NCBI GenBank assembly: GCA_018242005.1
Contig: JAFECU010000234.1
Coordinates: 1 to 64,000, forward strand
Length of the DNA stretch: 64,000 nucleotides
Origin: Pseudomonadota bacterium
GTDB taxonomy: Bacteria > Pseudomonadota > Gammaproteobacteria > Burkholderiales > Burkholderiaceae_C
Direction: 5' to 3'
The stretch's first letter is position 1. Each line of letters starts with the position of its first letter. The position numbers were made by a program, and so were the translations under genes. Shown in pieces: positions 45,376-53,915 of this stretch. The notes under the pieces were generated by a model. It had not been told where the DNA came from and did no database searches. It worked only from the letters and a program-made list of their open reading frames with translations.

Positions 45376-45436
45376 TGTGTGGCTGGAGCGCCCTTGGTAC
45401 GGGCGCTTGCAGCCATACCGACCGTAGCAGCGACCG

Positions 45437-46219
45437 CTATTGCGCGGCCCAGCCGCCGTCCATGTTCCAGGCCACGCCGCGCACGTTGTTCGCGGCCGGC
45501 GAGCAGAAGAACACGGCCAGTTCTCCCAGCTCTTCGGGCGTGGTGAACTGCATGGAGGGCTCCTTCTCGCCAAGCAGCAGCTTCTTGGCCTCTTCATTCG
45601 ATACTCCCAGGGCGGCGGCCTTGGCATCCACCTGTTTTTGCACCAGGGGCGTGAGCACCCAGCCGGGGCAGATGGCGTTGCAGGTGACGCCCGTGGTGGC
45701 GTTCTCCAGCGCCGTCACCTTGGTCAGGCCGACGATGCCATGCTTGGCCGCCACATAGGCCGACTTCTGCGCCGAGGCCACCAGGCCATGCACCGAGGCC
45801 ACGTTGATGATGCGCCCCCAGTTGTTCGCCAGCATGCCGGGCAGGGCCAGGCGCGTGGTGTGAAAGGCACTGGTGAGATTGATGGCAATGATGGCGTCCC
45901 AGCGCTCGGGCGGGAAGTCCTGCACGCTGGCCACATGCTGGATGCCGGCGTTGTTCACCAGGATATCCACGCGGCCGAATTGGCTCGCGCTGTACTTGAG
46001 CATGTCCTCGATCTCGGCGGGGCGGCTCATGTCGGCGCCATGGTAGGCCACGCGGGCACCGGCGGCCTGACCGGCGGCCAGCACCTGGTCGCGCGGGCCA
46101 TCGACATCGCCAAAGCCGTTGAGCACGATGTTCACACCCTGGCGTGCCAGGGCCTTGGCAATGCCTAAGCCGATGCCGCTGGTGGAGCCGGTTACGAGGG
46201 CGGTTTTGCCGTTCAGCAT
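45437..46219 (-). CDS. bdhA: 3-hydroxybutyrate dehydrogenase
   Basis: NAD-dependent short-chain dehydrogenase that interconverts 3-hydroxybutyrate and acetoacetate in PHB breakdown. The 260-residue protein has the cofactor motif VTGSTSGIGLGIA, NNAGIQHV, and the catalytic S-V-H / SAYVAAKHGIVG. The ENATTGVTCNAICPGWVLTPLVQKQ block and the final GVAWNMDGGWAAQ match 3-hydroxybutyrate dehydrogenases closely. Its product is the substrate of the scoAB CoA-transferase located 37 kb away in the window. Confidence 0.94.
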   Translation of the reverse strand: MLNGKTALVTGSTSGIGLGIAKALARQGVNIVLNGFGDVDGPRDQVLAAGQAAGARVAYHGADMSRPAEIEDMLKYSASQFGRVDILVNNAGIQHVASVQDFPPERWDAIIAINLTSAFHTTRLALPGMLANNWGRIINVASVHGLVASAQKSAYVAAKHGIVGLTKVTALENATTGVTCNAICPGWVLTPLVQKQVDAKAAALGVSNEEAKKLLLGEKEPSMQFTTPEELGELAVFFCSPAANNVRGVAWNMDGGWAAQ

Positions 46220-46288
46220 GAGAGTTTCTCCGAATGAATTAGGATGCAGCCGCGGCATTATCGAGTGCCATATGACGGTATCGCTTCC

Positions 46289-47227
46289 ATGATTGAACCT
46301 ACGCTGAAATACGTACCGTGTCCCGGTCCTGCGGCCGCAGGCAACACGGCTGAGGGCCATCGCATGGCCTATTGGGAGTGGAACGCCACCGGCGACCCTC
46401 ATCACCCCCATGTGATCCTGTGCGTGCATGGTCTGTCGCGCCAGGGGCGCGACTTCGACACGCTGGCGCGCCGCTTGTGCGGCCGGGCACGCGTGGTCTG
46501 TCCCGACGTGGTCGGGCGCGGCCACAGCGACTGGCTGGCCGACCCCATGGGCTACCAGCTGCCCGTGTACGTGACCGACATGCTGACGCTGCTGAATCAG
46601 CTGCATCACGAGGCGCCCATCGTCCAGCTCGACTGGGTGGGCACGAGCATGGGCGGGCTGCTGGGCATGGGCGTGTGCGGCCTTCCCGATCTGCCGCTTC
46701 CCGTGCCCGTGCGGCGCCTGGTGCTGAACGACGTGGGGCCAAGCCTTGAATGGAAGGCCTTGCAGCGAATTGGTCAATACCTGGGCCGGCCCGCGCATTT
46801 CGAGTCGCTGCAGCAGGCGGCCGATGCACTGTGGGCGGTGTCGAGCAGCTTCGGGCCGCACACGCCGCAGGAATGGCTGGAGCTGTCGCGCGCCATGGTG
46901 CGCCCGGCGCCACAGGGGGGCTTTCTTCTGCACTACGACCCGGCCATCGCCGTGGCCTTCAGTGCGCTGACGCCTGAGGCCGCAAGCGCCGGAGAGCAGC
47001 AGATGTGGCAGCTCTACGACCAGATCAGGGCACGGGTGCTGTTGCTGCGCGGCGAGCAGTCGGACCTGCTGTCGCCACAGACGGCGCAGCAGATGACCGG
47101 GCGCGGCCCGCACGCGCGCCTGGTGGTGTTTGCCGATGTCGGCCATGCGCCCACGCTGATGCATGACGACCAGGTGGCGGTCGTTTCCGAGTTTCTGTTC
47201 GACGCGCCGGAGGAGGCGCCAGCATGA
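46289..47227 (+). CDS. Alpha/beta hydrolase
   Basis: Alpha/beta-hydrolase-fold protein of 312 residues. HVILCVHGLSRQGRDFDTLA forms the oxyanion region, VGTSMGGLLG holds the nucleophile Ser in G-x-S-x-G, and the acid and histidine are in LLLRGEQSDLLS and DVGHAPTLMHDDQ. The substrate is unknown. The last bases overlap the relA start as ATGA, so the two genes are translationally coupled. An upstream 15-residue extension is possible but overlaps the divergent promoter region. Confidence 0.85.
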   Translation: MIEPTLKYVPCPGPAAAGNTAEGHRMAYWEWNATGDPHHPHVILCVHGLSRQGRDFDTLARRLCGRARVVCPDVVGRGHSDWLADPMGYQLPVYVTDMLTLLNQLHHEAPIVQLDWVGTSMGGLLGMGVCGLPDLPLPVPVRRLVLNDVGPSLEWKALQRIGQYLGRPAHFESLQQAADALWAVSSSFGPHTPQEWLELSRAMVRPAPQGGFLLHYDPAIAVAFSALTPEAASAGEQQMWQLYDQIRARVLLLRGEQSDLLSPQTAQQMTGRGPHARLVVFADVGHAPTLMHDDQVAVVSEFLFDAPEEAPA

Positions 47228-49470
47228 AAAGCAGCCTCCTGGGCCAGACACCGCCCATGGCGCCAAAGGGGGCCGCTGCGCCACGTCACGATGGCGTGCC
47301 GCAGCTCATAGCTGCCACGGCACAGTCCGAGGCCGAGCAGTCCGACGCCCTGGTGCGCGCGCGCGCTTTCGCAGGCCCCCTGCTGATCGGCGAAACGCTG
47401 GAGACCGGCGAGAACACGCTGGCCCATGCGGACGCGGTGGCGGCCATCCTCAAGCACCTGGGCGGTTCCGAAACCATGCAGGCGGCGGCCTATCTGGTCT
47501 ACACCTGTGCGCATCTGAACAAGCCCGAGGAGGTCATAGCCAAGGCCTTTGGCGCCAATTTCGCGGCCCTGGCCGTGGAGACCACCAAACTCATGCGCGT
47601 GCAGCTGCAGGCGCGCGAGGCCCAGGTGGCAGGCTTGCAGGTGGATGATGCCGCCACCCAGACCGAGAACGTGCGCAAGATGCTGCTGGCGTTCTCGCGC
47701 GACCTGCGTGTGGTCATGCTGCGCCTGGCTTCGCGCCTGCAGACGCTGCGCTACTACGCGGCCGCCAAGCGTCCGGTGTCGCCGGCCATTGCGCGCGAGG
47801 CGCTGCAGGTGTTCGCCCCCCTGGCCAACCGCCTGGGCATCTGGCAGATGAAGTGGGAGCTTGAAGACCTGGCCTTTCGTTTCCTGGAGCCGGACACCTA
47901 CCGCGAGGTGGCGCACCTGCTCGACGAAAAGCGTGTCGAGCGCGAGCTCTACATGGAGCAGCTGCGCGCCCGCCTGGAGTCCGAGCTGCGCGCGCACAGC
48001 ATCAGTGCCAACGTGTCGGGCCGGCCCAAGCATATCTACAGCATCGTCAAGAAGATGCGCGGCAAGTTGCTCAACTTCGATCAGGTGTTCGACATTCGCG
48101 CGCTGCGCGTGATCGTGCCCAGCATCAAGGACTGCTATGCCGCCCTGAGCTGGGTGCACAGCCAGTTTGTTCCGATTGAGGCCGAGTTCGACGACTACAT
48201 CGCCAAACCCAAGCCCAACGGCTATCAGTCGCTGCATACCGTGGTGCGCGACGAGGCGGGCAGGGCCACCGAAATCCAGATCCGCACCCAGGCCATGCAC
48301 GACCATGCCGAGCATGGCGTGGCCGCGCACTGGGCCTACAAGGAGGCGGGCACGAAGGGCTATGCCGGCGTGTCGGCTGCCAGCGAGTACGACGCAAAAA
48401 TAGCCGTGCTGCGCCAGCTGCTGGCCTGGGAGCGCGATCTGGTCGGCTCGGCCAGCCGCAGCGGCCTGTTCGAGGACCGCATCTATGTGTTGACGCCCGA
48501 CGCGGCCGTCGTCGAACTGCCCCAGGGCGCCACGCCCGTCGATTTTGCGTATGCGGTCCATACGAATGTGGGCCATCGCTGCCGCGGCGCGCGCGTGGAT
48601 GGCACGATGGTGCCGCTGAACACGCAACTGCAGAATGGCCAGACGGTGGAAATCATCACCGTCAAGGAAGGCCGCCCCTCGCGCGACTGGCTCAATGCGG
48701 AGCTGGGGTTCCTCACCAGCAGCCGCGCCAAGGCCAAGGTGCGTGCCTGGTTCAACGCCCAGGCCACCCACGCCACCGTGGCGCGCGGTCGCGAACTGGT
48801 GGAAAAGCTGCTGCAACGCGAAGGCAAGACGTCGGTCAAGCACGAGGACCTGGCGGCCCAGTTGGGCCTGAAGACGGCGGAGGCGCTGTTCGAGGTGGTC
48901 GGCAAGGATGAGCTGTCGCTGCGCTCCATCGAAAATCTGCTGCGCCCGCCCGAGCCCGTGGCACAGGAGCCCGAGCTGCTGCTCAGGAAGGCGCGGACGA
49001 CCGGAGATGGCCACAAGGGCGGGGTGCTGGTGGTCGGCGTGGATTCGCTCATGACTCAGCTGGCCAAATGCTGCAAGCCGGCGCCCCCTGACGACATCCG
49101 AGGTTTCGTCACGCGCGGCAAGGGCGTGAGCGTACACCGCGCCGACTGCCGCAACTTTCGCGAGATGGCCGCGCGCAGCGCCGAGCGCGTGATCGACGTG
49201 CAGTGGGGCCAGCCGCGACGCGCGAGCGTCGATGCCGCCGTTTACCCCGTGGACGTTGCGGTGGAGGCATCGGACCGCCAGGGTCTGCTGCGCGACATTT
49301 CCGAGGTGTTTGCACGCGAGAAGACCAACGTCATCGGCGTGCAGACCCAGTCCGTCAAGGGCACGGCCTGGATGACCTTCACCGTGGAGGTGTCCGACGC
49401 CGGTCGCCTGAGCAAGGTGCTGGCCATCGTTGCCACCGTGCAGGGTGTGCGCTCGGCGCGCAGGCGCTGA
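47224..49470 (+). CDS. relA: GTP pyrophosphokinase RelA
   Basis: Ribosome-associated (p)ppGpp synthetase of the stringent response, 748 residues. The N-terminal hydrolase domain (about 60-200) lacks the HDxxED motif: the region reads YLVYTCAHLNKPEEV, so hydrolase activity should be absent. The synthetase domain has GRPKHIYSIVKKM and the E-x-D-D motif in EFDDYIAKPKPNGYQS near residue 321, typical of RelA rather than SpoT. TGS (RIYVLTPDAAVVELPQGATP, about 417) and a C-terminal ACT domain (about 675 onward) follow. It is coupled to the hydrolase gene. Confidence 0.95.
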   Translation: MKSSLLGQTPPMAPKGAAAPRHDGVPQLIAATAQSEAEQSDALVRARAFAGPLLIGETLETGENTLAHADAVAAILKHLGGSETMQAAAYLVYTCAHLNKPEEVIAKAFGANFAALAVETTKLMRVQLQAREAQVAGLQVDDAATQTENVRKMLLAFSRDLRVVMLRLASRLQTLRYYAAAKRPVSPAIAREALQVFAPLANRLGIWQMKWELEDLAFRFLEPDTYREVAHLLDEKRVERELYMEQLRARLESELRAHSISANVSGRPKHIYSIVKKMRGKLLNFDQVFDIRALRVIVPSIKDCYAALSWVHSQFVPIEAEFDDYIAKPKPNGYQSLHTVVRDEAGRATEIQIRTQAMHDHAEHGVAAHWAYKEAGTKGYAGVSAASEYDAKIAVLRQLLAWERDLVGSASRSGLFEDRIYVLTPDAAVVELPQGATPVDFAYAVHTNVGHRCRGARVDGTMVPLNTQLQNGQTVEIITVKEGRPSRDWLNAELGFLTSSRAKAKVRAWFNAQATHATVARGRELVEKLLQREGKTSVKHEDLAAQLGLKTAEALFEVVGKDELSLRSIENLLRPPEPVAQEPELLLRKARTTGDGHKGGVLVVGVDSLMTQLAKCCKPAPPDDIRGFVTRGKGVSVHRADCRNFREMAARSAERVIDVQWGQPRRASVDAAVYPVDVAVEASDRQGLLRDISEVFAREKTNVIGVQTQSVKGTAWMTFTVEVSDAGRLSKVLAIVATVQGVRSARRR

Positions 49471-49477
49471 GCGGAAT

Positions 49478-49506
49478 TTTTTGAAGCGGGTTTTTGCTGC
49501 TATACT
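49478..49506 (+). promoter_or_regulatory. Candidate promoter of tRNA-Val
   Basis: TATACT (49501-49506) is a good -10. A T-rich -35-like TTTTTG lies 17 bp upstream, and the tRNA starts 23 bases after the -10. The G/C-rich coding sequence of relA ends just before. Confidence 0.5.
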
Positions 49507-49528
49507 TTCGCTTTCTCGAACAAACTAC

Positions 49529-49605
49529 AGGCGCGTAGCTCAGCTGGTTAGAGCACCACCTTGACATGGTGGGGGTCGTTGGTTCGAGTCCAATCGCGCC
49601 TACCA
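49529..49605 (+). tRNA. tRNA-Val (GAC)
   Basis: A 77-base cloverleaf with encoded CCA. The acceptor stem AGGCGCG pairs with CGCGCCT. The D arm holds TAGCTCAGCTGGTTAGAGCA. The anticodon arm is CCACC-TTGACAT-GGTGG, giving anticodon GAC for valine GUC/GUU. The T arm has GGTTCGAGTCC. It has its own promoter and a strong terminator. Confidence 0.97.
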
Positions 49606-49608
49606 AAT

Positions 49609-49642
49609 AAAGCACCTGGCAGAAATGCCAGGTGCTTTTTTT
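49609..49642 (+). terminator. Rho-independent terminator after tRNA-Val
   Basis: AAAGCACCTGGCA pairs perfectly with TGCCAGGTGCTTT around a GAAA tetraloop, followed by a run of seven T. It begins four bases after the tRNA. Confidence 0.92.
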
Positions 49643-49665
49643 CGGCCTCATCGGACCAAGGCGGT

Positions 49666-50514
49666 TCAGGCGAGCCTGAACGGCAACTCCTTGGACCACA
49701 CCCTGGACTGCTTTCGCCAGCCGGACCTATTGGGGTGAATTTCATTGGCCCAATCGCCACTGCTGCCTTTGGATTCGGGATTTGCAGGCGTCAGGATGCC
49801 GGTGGTCGGCACCGCAAACAGCCCTGTACGGCCGTTGCACCAGTTGCTGATCGTCTCCTGAATGACCCGGAAAAGGCCTGCGGTCAGAGACGGCCACAGA
49901 GTGGGCGCGATGTGGTTCTTCCGATAGGCCGTGTACAGCCAGGGGCCAACCCCACGCAGGGCGGGTGCGTTTCGCGCTACCGGAGTGTCGTAGCAGTTCA
50001 GGAAGATGGGCGTCGAAGCGTTGAGCGTGGTGTTCCGAACGGCTTGGTAGATGGTGTTGAAGTTGGGATTCAGGTACCGATTGAGCAGCGTGGTCATGGC
50101 TAGCTGATTCACGCAGTCATAGCCGTCGGCAGGCAATGGCTGGCCGGCCATGTTTCGCAGAATCCCTTGGCCCGGATCCGGGTCGCGCGCCGCGTCGATG
50201 AAGTCGTTACCGCCTGCGCTGAAGAGGATGCCGTCGTAGTGGAACTGTCGAAGCCACCATGCAAACTCCCCCTGCATCACATCAGTGATGCGGCGCAGCG
50301 TGTCGCCGGCAGTAGAGATGTTGATGACGAGGATGGACCGTCCCTGGTTGTTCATCTCCTCTGCCAGGTATTGAGCAAGAGAGCCCGACACCGGGGTGCT
50401 TTTGTCCATCCAGGAGTCTCCTTCGGCCAGGAACCTGTGGCTGAATGGGCCTTGTCCCTCCACACTCGACGGATCGTGAAGGTACTGTGGTCCGGTCACT
50501 GCGATGGATGCCAT
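49666..50514 (-). CDS. SGNH/GDSL-type hydrolase, lower GC than neighbours
   Basis: Predicted serine hydrolase of 282 residues with no signal peptide. The nucleophile block is FLAEGDSWMD (Ser34), the oxyanion Asn is in FSAGGNDFIDAA (Asn103), and the C-terminal DWANEIHPNRSG supplies the histidine. The substrate is unknown. Base composition stands out: two sampled 60-base rows are 58% and 53% G+C, against 70% for a row in relA. It ends 60 bases from a tRNA gene, a typical insertion point, so recent acquisition is likely, but no integrase accompanies it. The start MASIAV has a GGGGG element upstream. Confidence 0.8.
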   Translation of the reverse strand: MASIAVTGPQYLHDPSSVEGQGPFSHRFLAEGDSWMDKSTPVSGSLAQYLAEEMNNQGRSILVINISTAGDTLRRITDVMQGEFAWWLRQFHYDGILFSAGGNDFIDAARDPDPGQGILRNMAGQPLPADGYDCVNQLAMTTLLNRYLNPNFNTIYQAVRNTTLNASTPIFLNCYDTPVARNAPALRGVGPWLYTAYRKNHIAPTLWPSLTAGLFRVIQETISNWCNGRTGLFAVPTTGILTPANPESKGSSGDWANEIHPNRSGWRKQSRVWSKELPFRLA

Positions 50515-50875
50515 GGTTGAACCCCCGGTGCGTTGTGGCGGTCCGCCAGGGTAGAACGATCCAGGCCGGGGCCCCGTCCGGGAGTTCCCTAGCCCTCGTA
50601 GACCCTCGAAACGCTCAAACCGTGCCCGACTGGTGGACATCCGGCGCTGCCGGCTTGGCATCGATCGCCAACGCCCTCAGTTCGGCGGCCTGAACCGCGC
50701 CACCTGGGCGGTCAACGCGGTTCGCCATGGGGCATTCCGAGCAAACCTGTGAAAATCACGGTTTCATGTGCCGCGCCGTCGCGATCAGGGTATTCCTCCC
50801 CGTGCCGAGCTTGGGGTCTGCCTAGAATCTGCTGCACTGCAATACAAACCGGGTTTCAGACCCGAGGAGCCACCT
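50515..50875. other. Gene-free stretch of about 360 bp upstream of phaR
   Basis: Divergent space between the SGNH hydrolase and phaR. I see a GTGA-AAA-TCAC palindrome (50749-50759) and TGCACTGCA (50833-50841) about 40 bp before phaR, either of which could be an operator. A + strand frame with VPDWWTSGAAGLASIANAL lacks a credible start. No recognised gene is present. Confidence 0.5.
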
Positions 50876-51415
50876 GTGCCAGACCAGAACCCAGAACCTG
50901 AAGCCAAAACCGCACAGCGAGTGATCAAGAAGTACCCCAATCGCCGCCTGTACGACACCTCTACCTCGACCTATGTCACGCTGGCCGAGGTCAAGCAGCT
51001 GGTGATGAACGGCGAGTCGGTTGCCGTGCGCGATGCCAAGAGCGGCGAAGATCTCACGCGCAGCATCCTGCTGCAGATCATTCTGGAGGAGGAGGCTGGA
51101 GGCGCGCCCATGTTCAGCGAGGCGGCACTGGCCAACATCATCCGCTTCTATGGCCATGCCATGCAGGGCTTCATGGGCACCTATCTTGAAAAGAACGTGC
51201 AGCTGTTCACTGAGATTCAGGCCAAGCTGGCCGAGCAGTCCCAGGGTCTTTCGCCCGAGATGTGGGCGCAGTTGATGAGCCTGCAGTCGCCCATGATGAA
51301 GGGCTTGATGGGGAACTATGTCGAGCAGTCGCAGACCATGTTCCAGCAGATGCAGGAGCAGATGCAGAAGCAGACCGAGCAGATGCTGGGTGCGTTTGGC
51401 ATCAAAAAACGCTGA
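50876..51415 (+). CDS. phaR: Polyhydroxyalkanoate synthesis repressor PhaR
   Basis: Regulator that senses PHB granules and represses phasin and its own gene. The 179-residue protein has the highly conserved N-terminal DNA-binding part RVIKKYPNRRLYDTSTSTYV with TLAEVKQLV, then two PHB-accumulation repeats (DLTRSILLQIILEEE and FYGHAMQGFMGTYLEKN). The Gln/Met-rich tail (MFQQMQEQMQKQTEQM) is typical. The GTG start is supported by GAGGAG six bases upstream. rimO follows, an order common in Comamonadaceae. Confidence 0.94.
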   Translation: MPDQNPEPEAKTAQRVIKKYPNRRLYDTSTSTYVTLAEVKQLVMNGESVAVRDAKSGEDLTRSILLQIILEEEAGGAPMFSEAALANIIRFYGHAMQGFMGTYLEKNVQLFTEIQAKLAEQSQGLSPEMWAQLMSLQSPMMKGLMGNYVEQSQTMFQQMQEQMQKQTEQMLGAFGIKKR

Positions 51416-51454
51416 TAAAAGCGACGGTTTCGGCCGAGCAGGGACAATAGGGGG

Positions 51455-52846
51455 ATGAGCGAAGCACTCTCCCCCACGAAAACCCCCAAGATCGGCTTCG
51501 TCAGCCTGGGCTGCCCCAAGAACCTGACGGACTCGGAACTCATACTCACGCAGCTCTCGGCCGAGGGCTACGAAACCTCCAAGACCTTCCAGGGCGCGGA
51601 CCTGGTCATCGTCAATACCTGCGGCTTCATCGACGACGCCGTGCGCGAGAGCCTGGACACCATTGGCGAGGCCCTGGCCGACAACGGCAAGGTCATCGTC
51701 ACCGGCTGCCTGGGCGCGCGTGCCGATGATGGCGGCGGCAACCTCGTCAAGGGCGTGCACCCCAACGTGCTGGCCGTCACCGGCCCGCATGCCGCGCAGG
51801 AGGTGATGGAACATGTGCACCAGCACCTACCCAAGCCGCACGACCCCTTCCTGGACCTGGTGCCCGGCAGCTTTGGCGACGCCGGCATCAAGCTCACGCC
51901 GCGCCACTACGCCTACCTGAAGATTTCCGAGGGCTGCAACCACCGCTGCACCTTCTGCATCATTCCGTCCATGCGCGGCGATCTGGTGTCGCGACCGATC
52001 GGTGACGTGCTCAAGGAAGCCAAAGCCCTGTTCGAAGGCGGAGTCAAGGAGTTGCTCGTCGTGAGCCAGGACACCTCGGCCTACGGCGTGGACATGAAGT
52101 ACCGCACCGGCTTCTGGGACGGCAAGCCCGTGCGTACGCGCCTGCTGGAACTGGTTCAGGCCCTGGGCGAGATCGCCAAAGGCTACGGCGCCTGGGTGCG
52201 CCTGCACTACGTCTACCCCTATCCGAGCGTGGACGACATCATCCCGCTGATGCAGGACGGCCTGGTGCTGCCCTACCTGGACGTGCCCTTCCAGCACAGC
52301 CACCCCGACGTCCTGAAGCGCATGAAGCGCCCGGCCAGCGGCGAGCGGAACCTCGAGCGCATCCAGCGCTGGCGCGAGATGTGCCCCGAGCTGGTGATAC
52401 GCAGCACCTTCATCGCCGGTTTTCCCGGCGAGACCGAGGAAGAATTCGAGCACCTGCTGCAATTTCTGCGCGAGGCTCAGATCGACCGCGCCGGCTGCTT
52501 TGCCTACAGCAACGTGGCGGGCGCCGCCGCCAACGACCTGCCGGGCATGCTGCCCCAGGAGCTGCGCGAGGAGCGCCGCGCGCGCTTCATGGCGGTGGCC
52601 GAGGAGGTCTCCACCGCCCGCCTGCAGCGGCGCGTGGGCCAGACTCTGCAGGTGCTGGTGGACAAGTCCGTGAGCCTGGGCAAGAAGGGCGGCGTGGGCC
52701 GCAGCTGGGCCGATGCGCCCGAGATCGACGGCCTCGTGCACCTGCTGCCGCCCGAGAAGATCAGCAAGACCTACAAGGTGGGTGACTTCGTCAAGGCGCG
52801 CATCGTGGGCACGCAGGGGCATGACCTCGTCGGCATGCCGGTGTGA
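51455..52846 (+). CDS. rimO: Ribosomal protein S12 methylthiotransferase RimO
   Basis: Radical-SAM enzyme that methylthiolates an aspartate of ribosomal protein S12. The 463-residue protein has the N-terminal UPF0004 domain with its three cysteines (SLGCPKN, NTCGF, TGCLG). The radical-SAM motif CNHRCTFC (Cys161, Cys165, Cys168) and [12 protein letters not shown] follow, then a C-terminal TRAM domain (LQVLVDKSV onward). IPSMRG distinguishes RimO from MiaB. It ends in a strong bidirectional terminator shared with the convergent FKBP gene. Confidence 0.96.
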   Translation: MSEALSPTKTPKIGFVSLGCPKNLTDSELILTQLSAEGYETSKTFQGADLVIVNTCGFIDDAVRESLDTIGEALADNGKVIVTGCLGARADDGGGNLVKGVHPNVLAVTGPHAAQEVMEHVHQHLPKPHDPFLDLVPGSFGDAGIKLTPRHYAYLKISEGCNHRCTFCIIPSMRGDLVSRPIGDVLKEAKALFEGGVKELLVVSQDTSAYGVDMKYRTGFWDGKPVRTRLLELVQALGEIAKGYGAWVRLHYVYPYPSVDDIIPLMQDGLVLPYLDVPFQHSHPDVLKRMKRPASGERNLERIQRWREMCPELVIRSTFIAGFPGETEEEFEHLLQFLREAQIDRAGCFAYSNVAGAAANDLPGMLPQELREERRARFMAVAEEVSTARLQRRVGQTLQVLVDKSVSLGKKGGVGRSWADAPEIDGLVHLLPPEKISKTYKVGDFVKARIVGTQGHDLVGMPV

Positions 52847-52859
52847 CCATCGCGCAAAC

Positions 52860-52891
52860 AAAAAGGAGCGTGGGTCCCACGCTCCTTTTTT
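52860..52891. terminator. Bidirectional terminator between rimO and FKBP gene
   Basis: AAAAAGGAGCGTGGG and CCCACGCTCCTTTTT are perfect 15-base arms around a single base (effective loop three to five). A and T runs flank it on both sides, so it can terminate both convergent genes. Confidence 0.9.
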
Positions 52892-52924
52892 GTTGGTCGC
52901 CGCCCTTGATGGGGCAGGGCGCCA

Positions 52925-53284
52925 TCAGCCCTTGACGGCCAGCAGCTCCACGTCGAACTTGAGCGTGGCGTTGGGCGGAATCACGCCGCCCGCGCCGCGC
53001 GCGCCGTAGCCCAGCTCGGCCGGGATGATGAGCGTGCGCTGGCCGCCGATCAGCATGCCCTGCACGCCCTCGTCCCAACCCTTGATGACCATGCCGGCGC
53101 CCAGCGGAAACTCGAACGGGTCGTTGCGATCGCGGCTGGAGTCGAACTTGGCGCCCTGCTGGCCGTCCTTGTAGAGCCAGCCCGTGTAGTGCACGCGCAC
53201 CGACTGGCCGCGCGTGGCCTGGGCGCCCGTGCCCACGACGGTGTCTTCGTACTGCAGGCCGGAGGCGGTGGTGGTGAAAGCCAT
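52925..53284 (-). CDS. FKBP-type peptidyl-prolyl cis-trans isomerase
   Basis: Small cytoplasmic prolyl isomerase of 119 residues, a single FKBP domain. Signatures are VRVHYTGWLYKDGQQG, FDSSRDRNDPFEFPLGAGMV, GWDEGVQGMLIGGQRTL and IPAELGYGARGAGGVIPPNA. The active-site aromatic and Asp residues are present. No signal peptide or membrane anchor is seen. It lies downstream of the HxlR gene on the same strand, with a weak terminator and a hairpin repeat between. Confidence 0.94.
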   Translation of the reverse strand: MAFTTTASGLQYEDTVVGTGAQATRGQSVRVHYTGWLYKDGQQGAKFDSSRDRNDPFEFPLGAGMVIKGWDEGVQGMLIGGQRTLIIPAELGYGARGAGGVIPPNATLKFDVELLAVKG

Positions 53285-53301
53285 GGAGATTCCTTTGTAT
53301 G

Positions 53302-53355
53302 CTTCAAAAAAAAAGAGCTGCCAGCGCTTGCCTATCAAGCGCTAAAGCCAAAAAA
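53302..53355 (-). repeat. Dispersed hairpin repeat upstream of the FKBP gene
   Basis: Perfect inner stem AGCGCTTG / CAAGCGCT around CCTAT, flanked by AGCTGCC and AAAGCC and by A runs. Read on the minus strand it aligns with the copies at 12901 and 58301. It lies just before the FKBP start codon region. Confidence 0.65.
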
Positions 53356-53379
53356 CACCAAAACCCGCGCAAAGGCGGG
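53350..53379 (-). terminator. Weak terminator after the HxlR gene
   Basis: On the minus strand CCCGC pairs with GCGGG around six bases, followed by TTTTGGTGTTTTTT. The short stem makes it a moderate candidate. It partly overlaps the repeat. Confidence 0.45.
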
Positions 53380-53400
53380 CCGGTGAGAAGGTGGTGGGCC

Positions 53401-53706
53401 TTACTTCTTCACGCGGGCCGCGGTCCAGCGGTTGGCAAAGGCCTGTACGTCCGACAGGCGCTTGAGCAGGTCCTGCCCCGAGGGCGTGACGATGTAGCCG
53501 TCGCTGCCATGATCCAGAAAGCCGGCCTCGCGCAGCTCCTTGATGCGGGTGTTGAGCGTGTTGGGCGTAATACCGCCCACGCTGTCCTGCAGCAGGCGGA
53601 AGGTCTGCGGGTGGCCGTCGCGCAGGGCCCACAGCACGCGAAGCGCGTAGCGGCATTCGAGTTTCTCGAACAGCTGAAAGACGGCGGCGTTTTCCTTGGA
53701 GCTCAT
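53401..53706 (-). CDS. HxlR-type winged-helix transcriptional regulator
   Basis: Small DNA-binding protein of 101 residues. The MarR-like winged helix contains FEKLECRYALRVLWALRDG, FRLLQDSVGGITPNTLNTRIKEL (recognition helix region) and the wing GYIVTPSGQDLLKRL. The usual HxlR N-terminal cysteine is replaced: the only cysteine is in KLECRYA. It is divergent from a CaiB-type CoA-transferase gene, with two inverted repeats between, so it may control that gene, itself, or both. The ligand is unknown. The start MSSKEN has AGGAGAAG upstream. Confidence 0.85.
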   Translation of the reverse strand: MSSKENAAVFQLFEKLECRYALRVLWALRDGHPQTFRLLQDSVGGITPNTLNTRIKELREAGFLDHGSDGYIVTPSGQDLLKRLSDVQAFANRWTAARVKK

Positions 53707-53806
53707 GAACGCTTCTCCTTGCGCTTGGGGTGTTAGATTGACGCCGCGCCGCGGGCAGCGGTACGGCGGGGTTGGACAAAACGATAGCAATATAGCGCGG
53801 AATCGC

Positions 53807-53831
53807 AGGTGCTACAAGTTTGGTAGCTCCT
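53807..53831. promoter_or_regulatory. Inverted repeat in the HxlR / CoA-transferase divergent region
   Basis: AGGTGCTAC and GTAGCTCCT form 9-base arms (8 of 9 pairs) around seven bases, about 100 bp from each start codon. Candidate HxlR operator. Confidence 0.45.
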
Positions 53832-53854
53832 GGCGTATGTCTGACTTGCGAGAG

Positions 53855-53877
53855 TGTCGGAAAATTACGACCCGACA
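53855..53877. promoter_or_regulatory. Second inverted repeat upstream of the CoA-transferase gene
   Basis: TGTCGG and CCGACA are perfect 6-base arms around 11 bases, 38 bp upstream of the CoA-transferase start. It may be a second operator or a leader hairpin. Confidence 0.35.
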
Positions 53878-53915
53878 TTTTGCCCGGCCCTGTCCGCCAG
53901 GGGCGCCAAGAAGCC

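Noticed and set aside
49529-50875. Attachment-site duplication of the tRNA-Val 3' end flanking the SGNH hydrolase
   Set aside because: I looked for a second copy of the T-arm/acceptor end before phaR and found none, and there is no integrase gene.
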